This document shows, one piece after another, positions 35,041 to 48,100 of a stretch of DNA of 64,000 nt. Origin of the DNA: Trichostrongylus colubriformis (lineage: Eukaryota > Nematoda > Chromadorea > Rhabditida > Trichostrongylidae); contig OZ022256.1 in NCBI GenBank assembly GCA_963978905.1, positions 9,717,501 to 9,781,500 of the forward strand, read 5' to 3'. Every line of letters begins with the position of its first letter. The stretch's first letter is position 1. The notes beneath the pieces were generated by a model. It was not told the DNA's origin, did not search any database, and saw nothing but the letters and a program-made list of their open reading frames with translations. Made by a program: the position numbers and the translations under genes.

Positions 35041-35755
35041 TTCGCCTTTCGAGGCTCCTTATCAGCCCTTATCAGTTGCTATCACTTCCGTTCCTTCACC
35101 ATTAATGTCCCCTTACCACCCCTACATTACCTTAAAAATTCAGGATCCCAGCTTTGCTGCGACGCGGAAAGGAATTTCCCGCCATTCGCCTTTCGAAGCT
35201 CCTTATCAGCCCTTATCAGTTGCTATCACTTCCGTTCCTTCACCATTAATGTCCCCTTACCACCCCTACATTACCTTAAAAATTCAGGATCCCAGCTTTG
35301 CTGCGACGCGAGATATGAATTTCCCGCCATTCGCCTTTCGAGGCTCCTTATCAGCCCTTATCAGTTGCTATCACTTCCGTTCCTTCACCATTAATGTCCC
35401 CTTACCACCCCTACATTACCTTAGAAATTCAGGATCCCAGCTTTGCTGCGACGCGAGATATGAATTTCCCGCCATTCGCCTTTCGAGGCTCCTTATCAGC
35501 CCTTATCAGTGGCTATCACTTCCGTTCCTTCACCATTAATGTCCCCTTACCACCCCTACATTACCTTAAAAATTCAGGATCCCAGCTTTGCTGCGACGCG
35601 AGATATGAATTTCCCGCCATTCGCCTTTCGGGGCTCCTTATCAGCCCTTATCAGTTGCTATCACTTCCGTTCCCTCACCATTGATGTCCCCTTAACACCC
35701 CTATATTATCTTAAAAATTCAGGATCCCAGCTTTACTGCGACGCGAGATATTATG
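35041..35755 (+). repeat. 145-bp minisatellite, five copies
   Basis: The unit begins TTCGCCTTTCGAGGCTCC at 35041, 35185, 35330, 35475 and 35620. Copies are nearly identical; the last is the most diverged. Because 145 is not a multiple of three, the same unit is read in rotating frames, which creates a 217-codon open frame that is not a gene. A reversed single copy is at 13210-13436. Confidence 0.9.
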
Positions 35756-36301
35756 CGGTGAGCGGACAGACAGACACACATACAGACAGACAGACAGACA
35801 GACAAACAAACACACCAAACTTCTGCTTTATATATAGAGTATGATGATGATAGAGTATGATTCCATTCCTTACTTGCCTCATGTGCTCCGTACATTTTGG
35901 CCTACCCCAACCCATTCCTAACTTGCCCGACCTCTACAGGCCCAATTCTAGCTTGCCTGATTGTTGGAACCTGAGCGTGGACTCAAATTTGAGCACCGGC
36001 AGTTTCCGCGCAAGCCCCATCCACAGTGGGTGGAGCTAGGTTTAGTTCCTATGTGTTCTGTACCCTTAGGTCAGCCCCGACCCAACTCTAACTTGCGCGA
36101 CCTCTCCAGACAGCAGTTCAGTTAAGAACGCATTATGCGGTGAGCGGATTTCCACGCAAGCCCCGCCCACGGTGGGCGGAGCTAGGCTTAGTTCTTATGT
36201 GCTCTGTACGCTTAGATAAGCCCCTACCCAATCCCAACTTGCCCGACCTCTCCAGACAGCAGTTTAGTTAAGAATGCATTATGAGGTGAGCGGACAGACA
36301 G

Positions 36302-36332
<31 letters not shown>

Positions 36333-36391
36333 AACACACCAAACTTCTGGATTATATATAGAGTATGATTATGAGGTGAGCGGACAGACAG

Positions 36392-36422
<31 letters not shown>

Positions 36423-37077
36423 AACACACCAAACTTCTGGATTATATATAGAGTATGATATTATGCGGTGAGCGGACAGACAGACACACATACAGACAGA
36501 CAGACAGACAGACAAACAAACACACCAAACTTCTGCTTTATATATAGAGTATGATGATGATAGAGTATGATTCCATTCCTTACTTGCCTCATGTGCTCCG
36601 TACATTTTGGCCTACCCCAACCCATTCCTAACTTGCCCGACCTCTACAGGCCCAATTCTAGCTTGCCTGATTGTTGGAACCTGAGCGTGGACTCAAATTT
36701 GAGCACCGGCAGTTTCCGCGCAAGCCCCATCCACAGTGGGTGGAGCTAGGTTTAGTTCCTATGTGTTCTGTACCCTTAGGTCAGCCCCGACCCAACTCTA
36801 ACTTGCGCGACCTCTCCAGACAGCAGTTCAGTTAAGAACGCATTATGCGGTGAGCGGATTTCCACGCAAGCCCCGCCCACGGTGGGCGGAGCTAGGCTTA
36901 GTTCTTATGTGCTCTGTACGCTTAGATAAGCCCCTACCCAATCCCAACTTGCCCGACCTCTCCAGACAGCAGTTTAGTTAAGAATGCATTATGAGGTGAG
37001 CGGACAGACAGACACACACACACACATACACAGACAAACAAACACACCAAACTTCTGGATTATATATAGAGTATGAT
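35752..37077 (+). repeat. 710-bp tandem duplication with embedded microsatellites
   Basis: 35752-36461 is repeated at 36462-37077 with almost no differences, except that a 90-bp CA-rich block present twice in the first copy is present once in the second. Microsatellites: (GACA)n near 35767-35812 and 36480-36520, (CA)n near 36303-36322, 36394-36412 and 37015-37030. The near identity points to recent unequal exchange. Confidence 0.85.
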
Positions 37078-37495
37078 TAGTGCATACAAGGGCTCCTGAT
37101 CACCGCCTTCTGTGTCTGGAGCTCTGTCTACACTCTCTGTTCCTTTAAAACCTCTCGAGCAAGATGATGAGATGATCGAGATGTGTAAGCCTTCGGGAAA
37201 CCGAGGAAATCAAGAGCAAGAAATGAAAACGCAAGCTACTGAAATTTTTCGGTTTGATAGTGTTATTATAGTGACAGTTTGATAGTCTTACTATGATGAA
37301 TTTTCCAGTCTGCTAGTGTCACTATAGTGACAGTCTGAGCCTGAAGCGATAAGTTCGTCGATTCTCCGAGTTAAAGTCGTCTGTTGTTTTGTCTTGCTGT
37401 TGTTTCCTGCCGCTTCTCCAGTCCGCCTGTTATCGAGACGGTCAGCAGCTGGACCGAAACCTTGTTCTCTATTCCTCTGTAATTGTATGTAGATA

Positions 37496-37525
37496 TTAGA
37501 TTGGTGCATAAGTCTTTCGACGCTT
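37496..37525 (+). mobile_element. Solitary mariner-like terminal repeat
   Basis: TTAGATTGGTGCATAAGT preceded by TA closely resembles mariner 5' ends of the TTAGGTTGGTGCA type. No facing partner was found nearby. Confidence 0.4.
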
Positions 37526-38145
37526 TAAATTTTTTTGTGGTTTCACTGCTCGCGTACTTTAGCAACTATCGGTTACCGTATGTTGGAGCATACTCCAGTA
37601 TTTTTTTTATATGATGTATTCAAGGTGGTCTGGCTACTTTGTAGCAATAATCGGCTCCAATTCATAATCCCATAAGAACCTTAAACTGGGCAGGAGTGCC
37701 AAAATCGGACTTGTACAAGGCGGTACTACTGTCTGTGCCTAACATTTACAAGAACTGGCTAACACTTGCTTTCTCCCTTTTCCAAGAGAGCATATTTGCT
37801 TCCCGGCATTGCCACGTATACGCGACATGCTTAAAATCTTAGAAGGGCAATAAGAGGGAGCTGAGCTCTATCTACCGCTTCATCCTACTAACCATTTGTC
37901 TAGAGGGCTCCAAAGATCAGTCGATCAGAGCCCTGAGCACCAAAAGGGAATAAGAATTTTTATGATCTAGCCCCAATCAGCCTGTGAATCCATAGTTTTT
38001 TTTTTCAAATCGTAGCTTGTGAGCTTCTGGACAGAGCGGCTACCCAGCCATTGGGGGTAAGTGGTGGGAGACATCGATTAGAAGAAAGCATGTGCCGACT
38101 TGAAAAGATTGTACTCTTTTAGTTGTATGGTCAGCTTCTGTGGGA

Positions 38146-38185
38146 GCGTATAAAAGCAGCAGAATAATGGACAACTCAGTTAGTT
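38146..38185 (+). promoter_or_regulatory. Possible TATA box plus initiator
   Basis: GTATAAAAGC at about 38147 is followed about 30 bases later by ACTCAGTTAGTTG, the usual spacing of TATA to an initiator. A 74-codon frame begins at 38224. It may be a retrotransposon promoter; no matching element was identified. Confidence 0.3.
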
Positions 38186-39123
38186 GTTCGTCAGCTGGAA
38201 ATACGCATAAGCACGACCCATAAATGTCGCGTCATGTGGTAATGTTCGAGGAAGATGAGATTCATTCTTTGAAATCTCACCATCTCTTCATGCTGTTCTA
38301 CAGTATACTTGCCACAGTCAATGCAATTACCACACTAATTGCGAGCAGAATGCGATATAAGTCGGCGAGTTGCTCTGGTGAGCTTCGCACAAATATCAAG
38401 CACGAACATCAAACGGAAAACCCTATCAACCTACATTCCTGTATTTAGTTTGCCAATAATCGGTCATATAACCACTGCGCTAGAATGACTGTACAAGATA
38501 GCGATATTCGATCCAATATGGAAGTCAGTGCGATGAGGAGAATACATGGCTCAGCATGGGATCTCAAAAGTCTTGGTGAGTTGAGCAGTTACTTGGTTGT
38601 AGCTTTCATGATGGATTAAAATTTTTAGCCTGCAAAAGGATGCAGAAGATATTCGACGGCAGAGGTCAGTTCCTCGTCCGCAATCGTTTTATTCAGAAGT
38701 TTTTTTCGGCATCGCCGCAGTGATACATAGTGGTTTCTGGAGTAGCTTGCTTTAGGTTGTAAGGGCCAATGTGGATAGGGATGGTGTGGATTAGGTGAAA
38801 GAGTGGAAGCGACTTGAGGTGGGTGAAGTCTTCTCATGCTGCACGCAGAAGTTGTTTCACCCACCTCGGAATTCCTACTAACTACCCAATTCTGAGCTGG
38901 AATTCTAACCACCGTGAGAGGTGTCGAGGAAAACTTTCGAGAAACACAACCCTCCAGTGACTGAGTCTCCGTATGGTCTCCACCCTAAAAGGGTTATGGA
39001 AAATACCAACGCCCCTCCCGGTCGACCGTGTAGGGTGTGCCTATACTACTCAAGCCGTCTTTCCAAAAAATGCTGTACATAATGGCCATTAGTCGATAAC
39101 TACAACATTACCACATCATAGTA

Positions 39124-40022
39124 TTAGGTTGATTCATAATAAATCGGACAAATGGTAGTGATGATTTCTAGAGATCATAACTCAGTAACGAATTAACGAA
39201 AATGGACGCGCGAGGTACCGTTGAAATGAGTATGAAAAGCTCTTCAAAGTACCGTAAAATAATCACTCCAAAGTAAATTCGTTCCGCCACAATGCCGCAC
39301 GATTTCAAGCGGTCCAGAGACCACATCCGCAACATCATACTATTTATATCGCTATCTGGCCAGGAACCCGCGGATATCGGCAGACGTCTGATAGAAGTTC
39401 ACAAGGAGCATGCCCCCGGCAGAAGTACACTGTAGTTGTAGCATTCGAAGTTTGCGTCAGGCGACTATTCCATCGAAGACGAAAACCGCGGTTGGTGGAG
39501 CGTACACGGCGTAGAGTACTGGGAGCTGCTCGATGAAGGTATCACAGTATCCGCCGACGTCTACGTTCGTCAATTACGAGAATTGAAGGCCAATGTCCAA
39601 AGTTCGCTACGGCGGCGGTCGCATGTCTACTTCCAGCACGACAACGTGTCTACTTCCACAGACCGCACTTCGCAAGATCGACCAAGGCCGAGCTGCTGTC
39701 GTACAGTTGGACCGTACTTCTATACCCACCGTACTCCCCAGACCTGGCCCCTTCAGATTTCCACCTTTTCTCCCACAGCCAACGCCACCTGGACGGCCAA
39801 AACTTCAAAACTCGCGACGAGGTCAAGGCGGCACTCGGCAACTTCTTCGAGCTCCAGCTTCCGGCCTTCTGGAGCAAGGGCATCCATGATCTGCCTATAC
39901 CGTGGCAGAAGGTCATCGATAAAGATGGAGTATATTTCAAGTGAATCCCTGTTGTCGTAAAAAAGTTGTACGACAATGATTAAAATTGGTCAATTTGTCC
40001 GATTTATTATGAATCAACCTAA
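39124..40022 (+). mobile_element. Mariner with perfect TIRs, internally deleted
   Basis: Left end TTAGGTTGATTCATAATAAA and its exact reverse complement at the right (to 40022) are flanked by TA at 39122-39123 and 40023-40024. The plus strand begins a transposase at about 39292 (MPHDFKRS) and keeps an HTH-type FASGDYSIEDENRGW, then jumps to WSVHGVEYWELLDEG, where the first catalytic aspartate is replaced by serine. HDN of the second block is present near 39640, followed by frameshifts; the C-terminal QKVIDKDGVYF is near 39910. At 899 bp, about 0.4 kb is missing between the HTH and catalytic domains. It is non-autonomous. Confidence 0.92.
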
Positions 40023-40024
40023 TA

Positions 40025-41150
40025 ATTATGATTATCGATTGACAGCTTTGCCTTCTGGTTATAATGATAGCCGCGTCGCTCGATTGCGAGACTGTAAAAA
40101 ATTAGCTTTTTGATGACTTGGAAAGATTAACTCATAAAGCTCGATGAGTTGCTCTGAAAATATATACTTATAGGAAGACTGAATAAAGACGAACCGAGTC
40201 ATAGTGATAAAAACGAAAAAAGGCGGGTCCGCATTTGCCGTGTTTTTTCAAAACTTACAGGGTTAAGCCTCCGTCCCCTCCGTCGAGGAATGCTTAACGG
40301 GGGAGGGGGGGTCGTACTTGGTCTGCTAGGAGGAGGGGTCGTAATCGTTGAGGTAGACAGTGATCAACAAAACTTTTCAGGCCGAGGGTCCAAAGTGTAA
40401 GGCTAATTCCACCTAATCATCATGGAAACCTCATGCACGGCCCGATCCACAACGGAACCGGTCAATGCTAGTAGCCCTTTCGTTGGTACGCCGATACCGA
40501 AGCCACGTACACAGACACCTCCGAAATTCACTGATTAACCGTGGAAAGCGATATCTATAAACGGGTACCGCCGTGGATGGACACTCCAGAAACAATGGGA
40601 TGAAAACGAAAAATTAGTTGATATGGACTTCTTTCATATCTTACTACGATTGCAAGTATGTAATCTGGTGTTAGCGGCCACTATGTGGTCCGAAAAAGCG
40701 TTTGTATTCATTGATAATGTGGACGAAATCTGATTGGCTGATTGGGCGAAGGGAGGAGGGCGAAGGCGATGCGGCCGGCTGGAGCGATCGGGATGCGCTT
40801 TCGCAAACAGAGCGTCGCAGACCCTTTTCTGATTAGCTGATTGTCTTTTTCTGTGTTTTTGATTTTTGCTGCTTACCCGTGAAGTTCGCGACTGTTTCTT
40901 CTCTATTCTTCTTTTTTTCCATTATTACTCACTTGTTGTCTTCGCTCGTCTGCAGTCAACGATAGGATGCCTTTCAAGTTTTTTGTTAAGTTTGCACGCT
41001 GTTTTTGCGCATTGATTACCTGAATACATGCCAGTGGAAGAGTCGTCCGGGCCACCCGTCCATTGACGGAATGGTCGTCCACGTCGAGAATCAGTCGTGG
41101 GAGAGGGGTTCAATTTTCAAATTTTGGTCATTTACTTCTATTTTTCCTTC
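40025..41150. other. No recognisable gene
   Basis: I find no motif-bearing frame, terminal repeat pair or RNA gene here. A poly-G run is at about 40303-40310. Confidence 0.4.
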
Positions 41151-41159
41151 ACCGTAGTA

Positions 41160-41620
41160 TTACTGATCATCTCGCCCGTCATATTCGCCATTTTTTTTCG
41201 CATATCGTCCGATCTTTCTCTGAGACTGCCTTTGAGGATATCAGAAGATCGCAATTTTGGGCGGCAAGACCTGCCGTAACGCTTGTAGTTTGATAAGTTA
41301 CAGACATTGCACACACGACACATTATTAAGACGTCTAGCGTGAATTCAATGGATTTTTATTACGAGCACCTTTTTCTCAGCCTTTCGCTTACTCTTTCAT
41401 TCATTGTTTCACCTGTGCTACTGTATGCTGTTGCATTTGTTTCACATCATCATGAATAAATGAAATACACCCTATGAGACAACAAGTGACATCTCCCACA
41501 ACGAGCAACTCGGAAAGGTGATGGAGAGATGCGCGGGAGATGCGAATACAGACCTCAGTGTCACTCTTTCGAATCTGGGTTTCTCTACTGCCGATTGTCG
41601 CTCTTAACTTCAAATGTTCG
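41160..41620. repeat. Dispersed repeat, third copy of the 6880-7420 family
   Basis: Contains CGTCATATTCGCC, GCACACACGACACA, an ATGGATTTTTATTACGAG start, TTTCACATCATCATGAAT and GATGCGCGGGAGATGCG in the same order as 6880-7420 and 20950-21490. It is the only copy outside the segmental duplication. Confidence 0.5.
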
Positions 41621-42163
41621 TTTCAAAACGATCACTTCTCATCTTCCTCTTTCTCGTGACCCCTCCTAGTTACAGCCCGCTTTACTGGCTAGACAGTCCT
41701 TAAAAACTGATTGAACTCTTCCCCCTCCTCGTTTCCCGGCGAACCGCAATTCCCATTTTCACCATAACCACATGTAACGTCGTCCTTTGACAAGCACGTC
41801 TGTCGTAGGGACTGTTCCTAACAAAATGCCGTTTGATATTGTAATTAGAAATAATCAAAACGCTTTTCTTGTAGGACGCTAACAATAAGACAGACATTTT
41901 CGTCAAAGCTGTTTTGTTCTTGTTGAGGACTGATTTACGCGCAGCATATCGCTTTTGGTTACAATAATCCACAGTTTGCTTACTGAGTACTGCTGCTACT
42001 TGGGCTATCACTTTCTCAATTTCTTTACATTCAAGATTTCCTTTTTAAAAGTAGAAAAACAAGATTGAAAGTCATCATTTTCAAGCAACAAACATAATGC
42101 TCTTGTTGTAAGAACATGCATAAGCAAGGGAATTTTTTAAATGTTTCTTCTATAAACAGCTTA

Positions 42164-45100
42164 TCAGTTGACTTTTAAAGATATCTGTGAAAATGATAAA
42201 ATCTTCTTTCCATTCGAGGCCTTTTCTTGCTTGGAAGTCGTCCATGATGCTGGTCTCACTTTCACTAAGGCCACGTAAAGAACGGTTGTAGTCACAATCG
42301 AGGCAGCAAGGCAGTAGAAAACATGGGACCACTGTAATAACTTGGCCTCTATCCTAAGAAGTACAAGTTTCAAAAGTTAAGTGGCTGAAGGGTTATTCCA
42401 AAAACACTGCTCTAATGCTCCGGTTTGGGATACAGATAGCGAAGGGGTTAAGAAAATAGGCTCGTCATCACTCTTACTTCCACAGGATTTGCCCCTTTTC
42501 TCGGTGCAAAGCATGCAAGGAACTTCAAGTTCGTTGAAGATGTTTGCGTTGGCTTTGGATAGGAAGGGCTACAATCACGAAATCTCGTCACGAGAAGTGT
42601 GCGAAAATTGCGCAAAAATCAACTCTGAATAACCAGACGGGGCTAACGCAAGCAGTAACACCCGGAGCTAGACATCATCAGAAATCTACATAGCATCTCG
42701 GGCCGGGAGAATGAAAATTCCATACTTTTCTCGAGCAGCTCCTAAACTATAAATTTGACGGAATACACAGTTAAAAGCCGGCACGATTACGAGTAAAAAA
42801 AGAGGTGTGGCGCATTTTACTGATGGGTTAAGAGAGGCCGAGATATTCAGGCGACTGAGGTCACATCAAAGCTAAATCGTCCCTTGTTGAAGTCCTGGTA
42901 ACTTCTACTTTCAGACTCTTGTGAGCTATCCTGAACTCTTGCAATCTTTCCATGTAATCTTTTATTACGTATGGTAGGAGGGGCTGGAGAAAACGGAGAA
43001 CGTACCTGCTCTTTGGTGTTATCTGGTACCATTAAGTGTATTGTTCCAGGTATGAGGATTTGAACGAAACCAGCGATGAACATATTGAAGTTTAGAGCAA
43101 TGTGAGCATATTGAGCACCAATCTGATTTATGTTTGTAATACCTTTAAGCTTCATTCATGTGCCTTTATAAAGGGTAAGTTTCGCAAAATATGAATTTAA
43201 AGACGCGAGGGTTCACCCAATAGGTAGAATTGGAATTGGGCTTAAATCTACACGCTTCTTAGAAAATGAAGTTTTGACTGCCTGTGGTCTGCACGGGCGA
43301 AGGTGGTGTGGTGGCGGGTGACGAGCACTCCCACTCTCATTGTGCGGAAATCAAAACTCCCACCAACATCCGCCAAGCTTTCCATCGGGCCAGGATCAGT
43401 GAATTGGCATCAGACTCATCTGGGAGGATTGAAGCACTGACTTGTGCATCGGCTGGCCCCACAAGTCATTGTATAGGCCAAATACTTCACCTGCCACCAC
43501 AGTTCTGATAGAATGCGTGGCGCATTCCATAGAAGGGATTAATTACCGCCAAAAATTCCAAAATGGTTTGCTCAATGACAGCAGTAGCAATAGTTTGCCT
43601 TGTCGAGAAGACGAAATGGGTTGAATGCGAAAGAAAGCCATGGATGCAGGGATGCGCAGTCGTTGGTTTAATTAACACCGCCCTACACTGACAGGAAAAT
43701 TTCCTTTAGCTAACTGTTCCTACAAGTTGCATTTGCCATATATGTACAGGGGGTGCCAAAAAAAGTAATTCTGCCCACGGCTCACATCTCCCAATTATAC
43801 AAAACATAGGGAAACGAAAGAAATGAGTATTGGGGCAAAATATTCCCGAAATGTTCCTCTAAAAGTAGGAACAAGCTGAGACTCACTACTTTCATTTTCA
43901 TAAAAATATAGAACCTTTAAGCGGCGCAGTCGGGCTTCGGAGCACTTACGGTATCAAGGTCCCCTTAAAACAGTGGAGCCGGGTTCCATGGTAGGTCTTT
44001 TGTGTTAAGCTTACTAAGGATTGACCCTTCGTTCATGGAAGTTACAGAGCTCCTGCTGCTTGGACAAGGCTGCTATGATCCGAAGTATCATTTTCATGCC
44101 CAAATCCGCCTCCGGAGGGGTTTCAATGGTAAGTGCACGTTTTGGCTCTTAGAAACGAAGGGTGCTGGGAACCCGGAAAAAACGGGATCCTAAAGAACAC
44201 CACCCAGTATGAATCCTCTTGGGTACCCAGAGTGAACGGACCTCAGCAAGGTTGTGAACGAGGGCGACGAAATTTCGGATTTTGCCCAGTTGAGGTGACA
44301 CATCTTGTTCACTATTTCCTCGCTCCCGTTCCTGCCCGTGCAGAAGGCTGCCACGGAGTATAGTGATAGAGAGAGGTCTGCTCTTGAATCTGTGGATGTG
44401 AATACCTCGACAGAATTTGTTGTAGTTCGACTAAAGTGGGGTGAAGGTGGACGAGACAAAATTACTTTTTTTTGGCACCCCCTGTATAACCTACAGATCT
44501 CACAAATGTCTGCGTTATCCGTTCAATCGTCGGAGATGCACAGCATGGATAACACATCCACAGTGAGGACAATCACGACTTATTTTTGGCTGCTTCATTT
44601 CGTCTTTTTTATTGCCACGTTTCTCGAAACCACTAGTTTCGCTGCCGAGTGTGTATCGCATTTGCTGCCTTCAAACTCATGGGCAGTATAATCAAAAAAT
44701 GCTGAGGAGGCGGTTTCCCATGAAAAACGTTAATCTTTGCAGTCTTCGTCCATTTAAATTCGTCGATTTCATTCTCTTTGAGAAAATAGAAAAGCTCGCA
44801 GCACAGATACGCGTTTCAGATTCCTAACAGCAATTTGATAGTCGAATAGACAAGATTTTGTGAATAACCAAAAAAGTACTCACGATCTGTATGGTTCTGC
44901 TGCATATGACTGGTACGAAAAAGTGTAGAGAAGCGAATAGCATGTTGAAAGCCAGCGAAACTACACGATTATCGATCTGAGATAATAAAAATTTTTGTTA
45001 TAGTTGATACTACCACATCAATCAATGACTCTCAGAAGCAACTGTCTTTGAAGGGAATTTCATTAACGAACGTTTTTCGAAAAAGTCAGCCATATTCTGC

Positions 45101-48100
45101 AGAAGCAATCAAACATCTTACAAGAACTCGTGATGACCCCTGTAAAGGCCGACATCTGTGGCCAAACTGGCTCTATTGAGCCGCTGTTTAACAAGTATAT
45201 AACGTGGCACAAGAAGCAGATGTGTAGTGACAGGTAGCGCGCACTCCCACTCCCGTGGTGCGAAGATCAATCCTGGACCAAGGCTCGCTCAAGCCAGCCA
45301 AGCTTTCAATCCCTCCGGGGTCGGCAAATTGGTACCAGACTCGTCTGGGGGATGAAAGCACTGACTTGTACATCAGCTGGTCACAGCAATTCATTGTATA
45401 GGGCAAATCGCACTCGTTTGCTAACACGATTCTGAATGAAACCAGAATGCGTGGCGCATTCCACAGTAGGAATTGATCAACGGTAAAAGTTTTATCCCTT
45501 TTCCTTTTATACATTTGAAGCATTCTTCTATAACGGAGTGAGTGCACGGAGAAGGCATTACATTGTGGACGATGTAGTACTGGGTGCTATGGGTTAATGC
45601 CCAGTCAGGGGTGGTCCACTTTTTCTGATTAGCTCTTTCAGAGATGATAGTAAGTACCACGCAACGAGGATGGAAGAAGTAGTGACGGAGCTCAGCACAT
45701 GGTTCATGACGGCCCAGATCTGTGATGCTTCGTTGTTCCGTGTCATCACCGCCCCATCAGCCCCTTCTGGAGGAGAGGCATGTCGGAATATTTCTTTAAA
45801 ACCATACTAGATTGCTTTGCAAGCGCCTTGTAGCAGAGAGCGGGCTACTCCGGGAGTGGAGGATTCTTGGACATGGAATGGGGTCGTATTTGACTGGACT
45901 GGACGGGAGAGGAGGTCGTATATGCAAAGGTCAGCGATAAGCACCAGAATCTAAATTTCTTTCTCAGGCGAGAAGAAAAGGAATGTCACATCAAATCCGT
46001 GTGAGGAAATGTGAAATAAATATCTCTTTGCTTCAGGAAAAATACATAGAATAAACACAATAAAATAACACAAAACAATAAAACTCTGTGCAACTATACA
46101 ATCCGGCATTAGTTCGTGGTATCAAAAAGTTTATAAAGGGGTCGTGGTTGGTTCCGTAGGGAGGGGCGGTCGTCGTGAGGTGGCATTTTTCTCGACACCT
46201 GGGAGTGCCTTGCCAGAAAGTTCGCCACATTCAATTTTCAGGATTCAAATATGGTAGACATATCTCTGTCCTTTATATCATTGCGGAGACACAGAGTCTC
46301 ACGGCTACGTCCTTCCGCCGGCACCGCAAACAATGAAGGCGGCGTCATGAATATCTTTTGTGGCTAGAGGCGTTCGCATACTAAGATAACAGGGGACTTT
46401 TGGGATGACCGATTCACTCCCAGATTCGAGGATAATTTCGACTTTGTGAAGGAATTATACCCATTCAGACTTACGAAGCCGACAAGAAAAATTGACAATG
46501 CACTGATACTCTCCAGTAGAACCAATGGTGCAGCAAGTCTCCATTTTTGGCTCAGACCAAACCCGTAATCTTAAATTAATTTTGTTAATGAAATGAACTC
46601 AGGAAGATGCTTTCTAATATACCTATGGACTTTCCAACGGCTACTTTCACGAAAATAGCAAAAAGCATTGGAATAGCTGAGAAGTAACCGGTTTCTCGTA
46701 TGGAATAATGAAGAACCTACAAATACATAACTCATATGAAAAAATATAACTAGAATTCTGATGCAGCCAACTTTCTTGAAAATGTGATCACCCCTGCCTT
46801 TAGGGCCATCCCACCGTCTGGACAGTCCCTCTACAAAGATGTGCACAAGAGGCAGTTTCCCATGTCAATATTTTTACTTGCAATCAGCTGACAGACGCGA
46901 ATTCGCACAGGATTTTTCCACTTTCGAAACGAAGATTAAATCTCTCGTAAGTCTTCTTGCACGGGCACCCATCGGGATGCGACAGCCAGTCGGCGACTTT
47001 CACTGTAAAACCCCCGTATACTCGTCCTCCATCTTTTCTCCTCTTATTGGAATGTCAACGGAGGTATTCCTATTGCTGCAAGCTGATATGCTACCAAATA
47101 CAACACCGCAAGGGAACTGAAGGTCTGAAACTGTCACAGACAATCCACATGTGTTGCATCGCCTTCTAGTTCCAGGTGTGTTCCCATAGAACAGAAAAAT
47201 CGTTGCGACGTCAGGCATGGGACGTGATAGTGTGAGCTGTGCACGTTCTATTGAATGGGTCCTCAAGCAATGATGGGGCTTTTTGCGTCATTCTAGGCGT
47301 AAGGCCGCCTCCTAATTGGCGCTCGCAGGGCGTAGCTGCATTCACAGACAGCGACGCAGAGCGGCACGGGGTTGTGCAGAAACGACGCAGGCACGAGAGT
47401 GAATGGCACACGCGAAGACGCAGAAACGCAGAAAGCCGCCGCCACGCTCTGCAGCCGGCACCACAAAGCATGAACGCGGTCTAATGACCGATACTCGACT
47501 AGTACGCCGCCCCTATCTCGCATCATTTCGTCGCGCGTCGAACGCGGCCACGCGATTTTTCTGTCCTAATGGCGCACACACCCTCTAGTTATTGCACCAA
47601 TAAGCTGCAACTATTTGAGAGAAGTGTTCCACTGAAGAGTGCTGTGTGGTACTCCCCTTTCCGTATTATTATGTGAATCATCAGAAGCATTTTGCACTCA
47701 CCTGTTTTATAAATGTTGGACTGTATAGCTGATAGATAATCATTCCGATATAATAACCAATAAACATTACTAAACTTGTCCAAATTGAGACATCGCTCAG
47801 TAGATCACGATATGGCACAGCTCCAACTTCTTCCAGCTTCTTACGTCCAGTAATGATCATTACCACCTCCTCATCAGAAACAAATCTGAACTTGAAACTT
47901 TGGTCACATGAGGATTCACGGTGTGATAAGCTTGATTAGGATGATGAAGGAAGCATCAAGCTGGTTACTATTTGCCTGATACTATGATTTTGGGAAGACA
48001 GTCGAAAAACAAGGCAGTGTTCTTACCCTCCCAGATGAGTCTGATAGCAATTTCCGCATGGATTGGCTTGAGATGCGGGAATTGTTCTCTGTACCATGAG

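Larger units (their letters stand above)
37078..39120. other. No recognisable gene; two weak signals
   Basis: The region holds a solitary mariner-like end (37496) and a TATA/initiator-like site (38148). A repeated GTCACTATAGTGACAGT(C/T)TGA word occurs near 37270-37340. The minus-strand frame 38625-38912 has no family motif. Confidence 0.4.

Noticed and set aside
34886..35539. 217-codon plus-strand open frame
   Set aside because: It is the 145-bp minisatellite read through; the peptide repeats in different frames of the same DNA.
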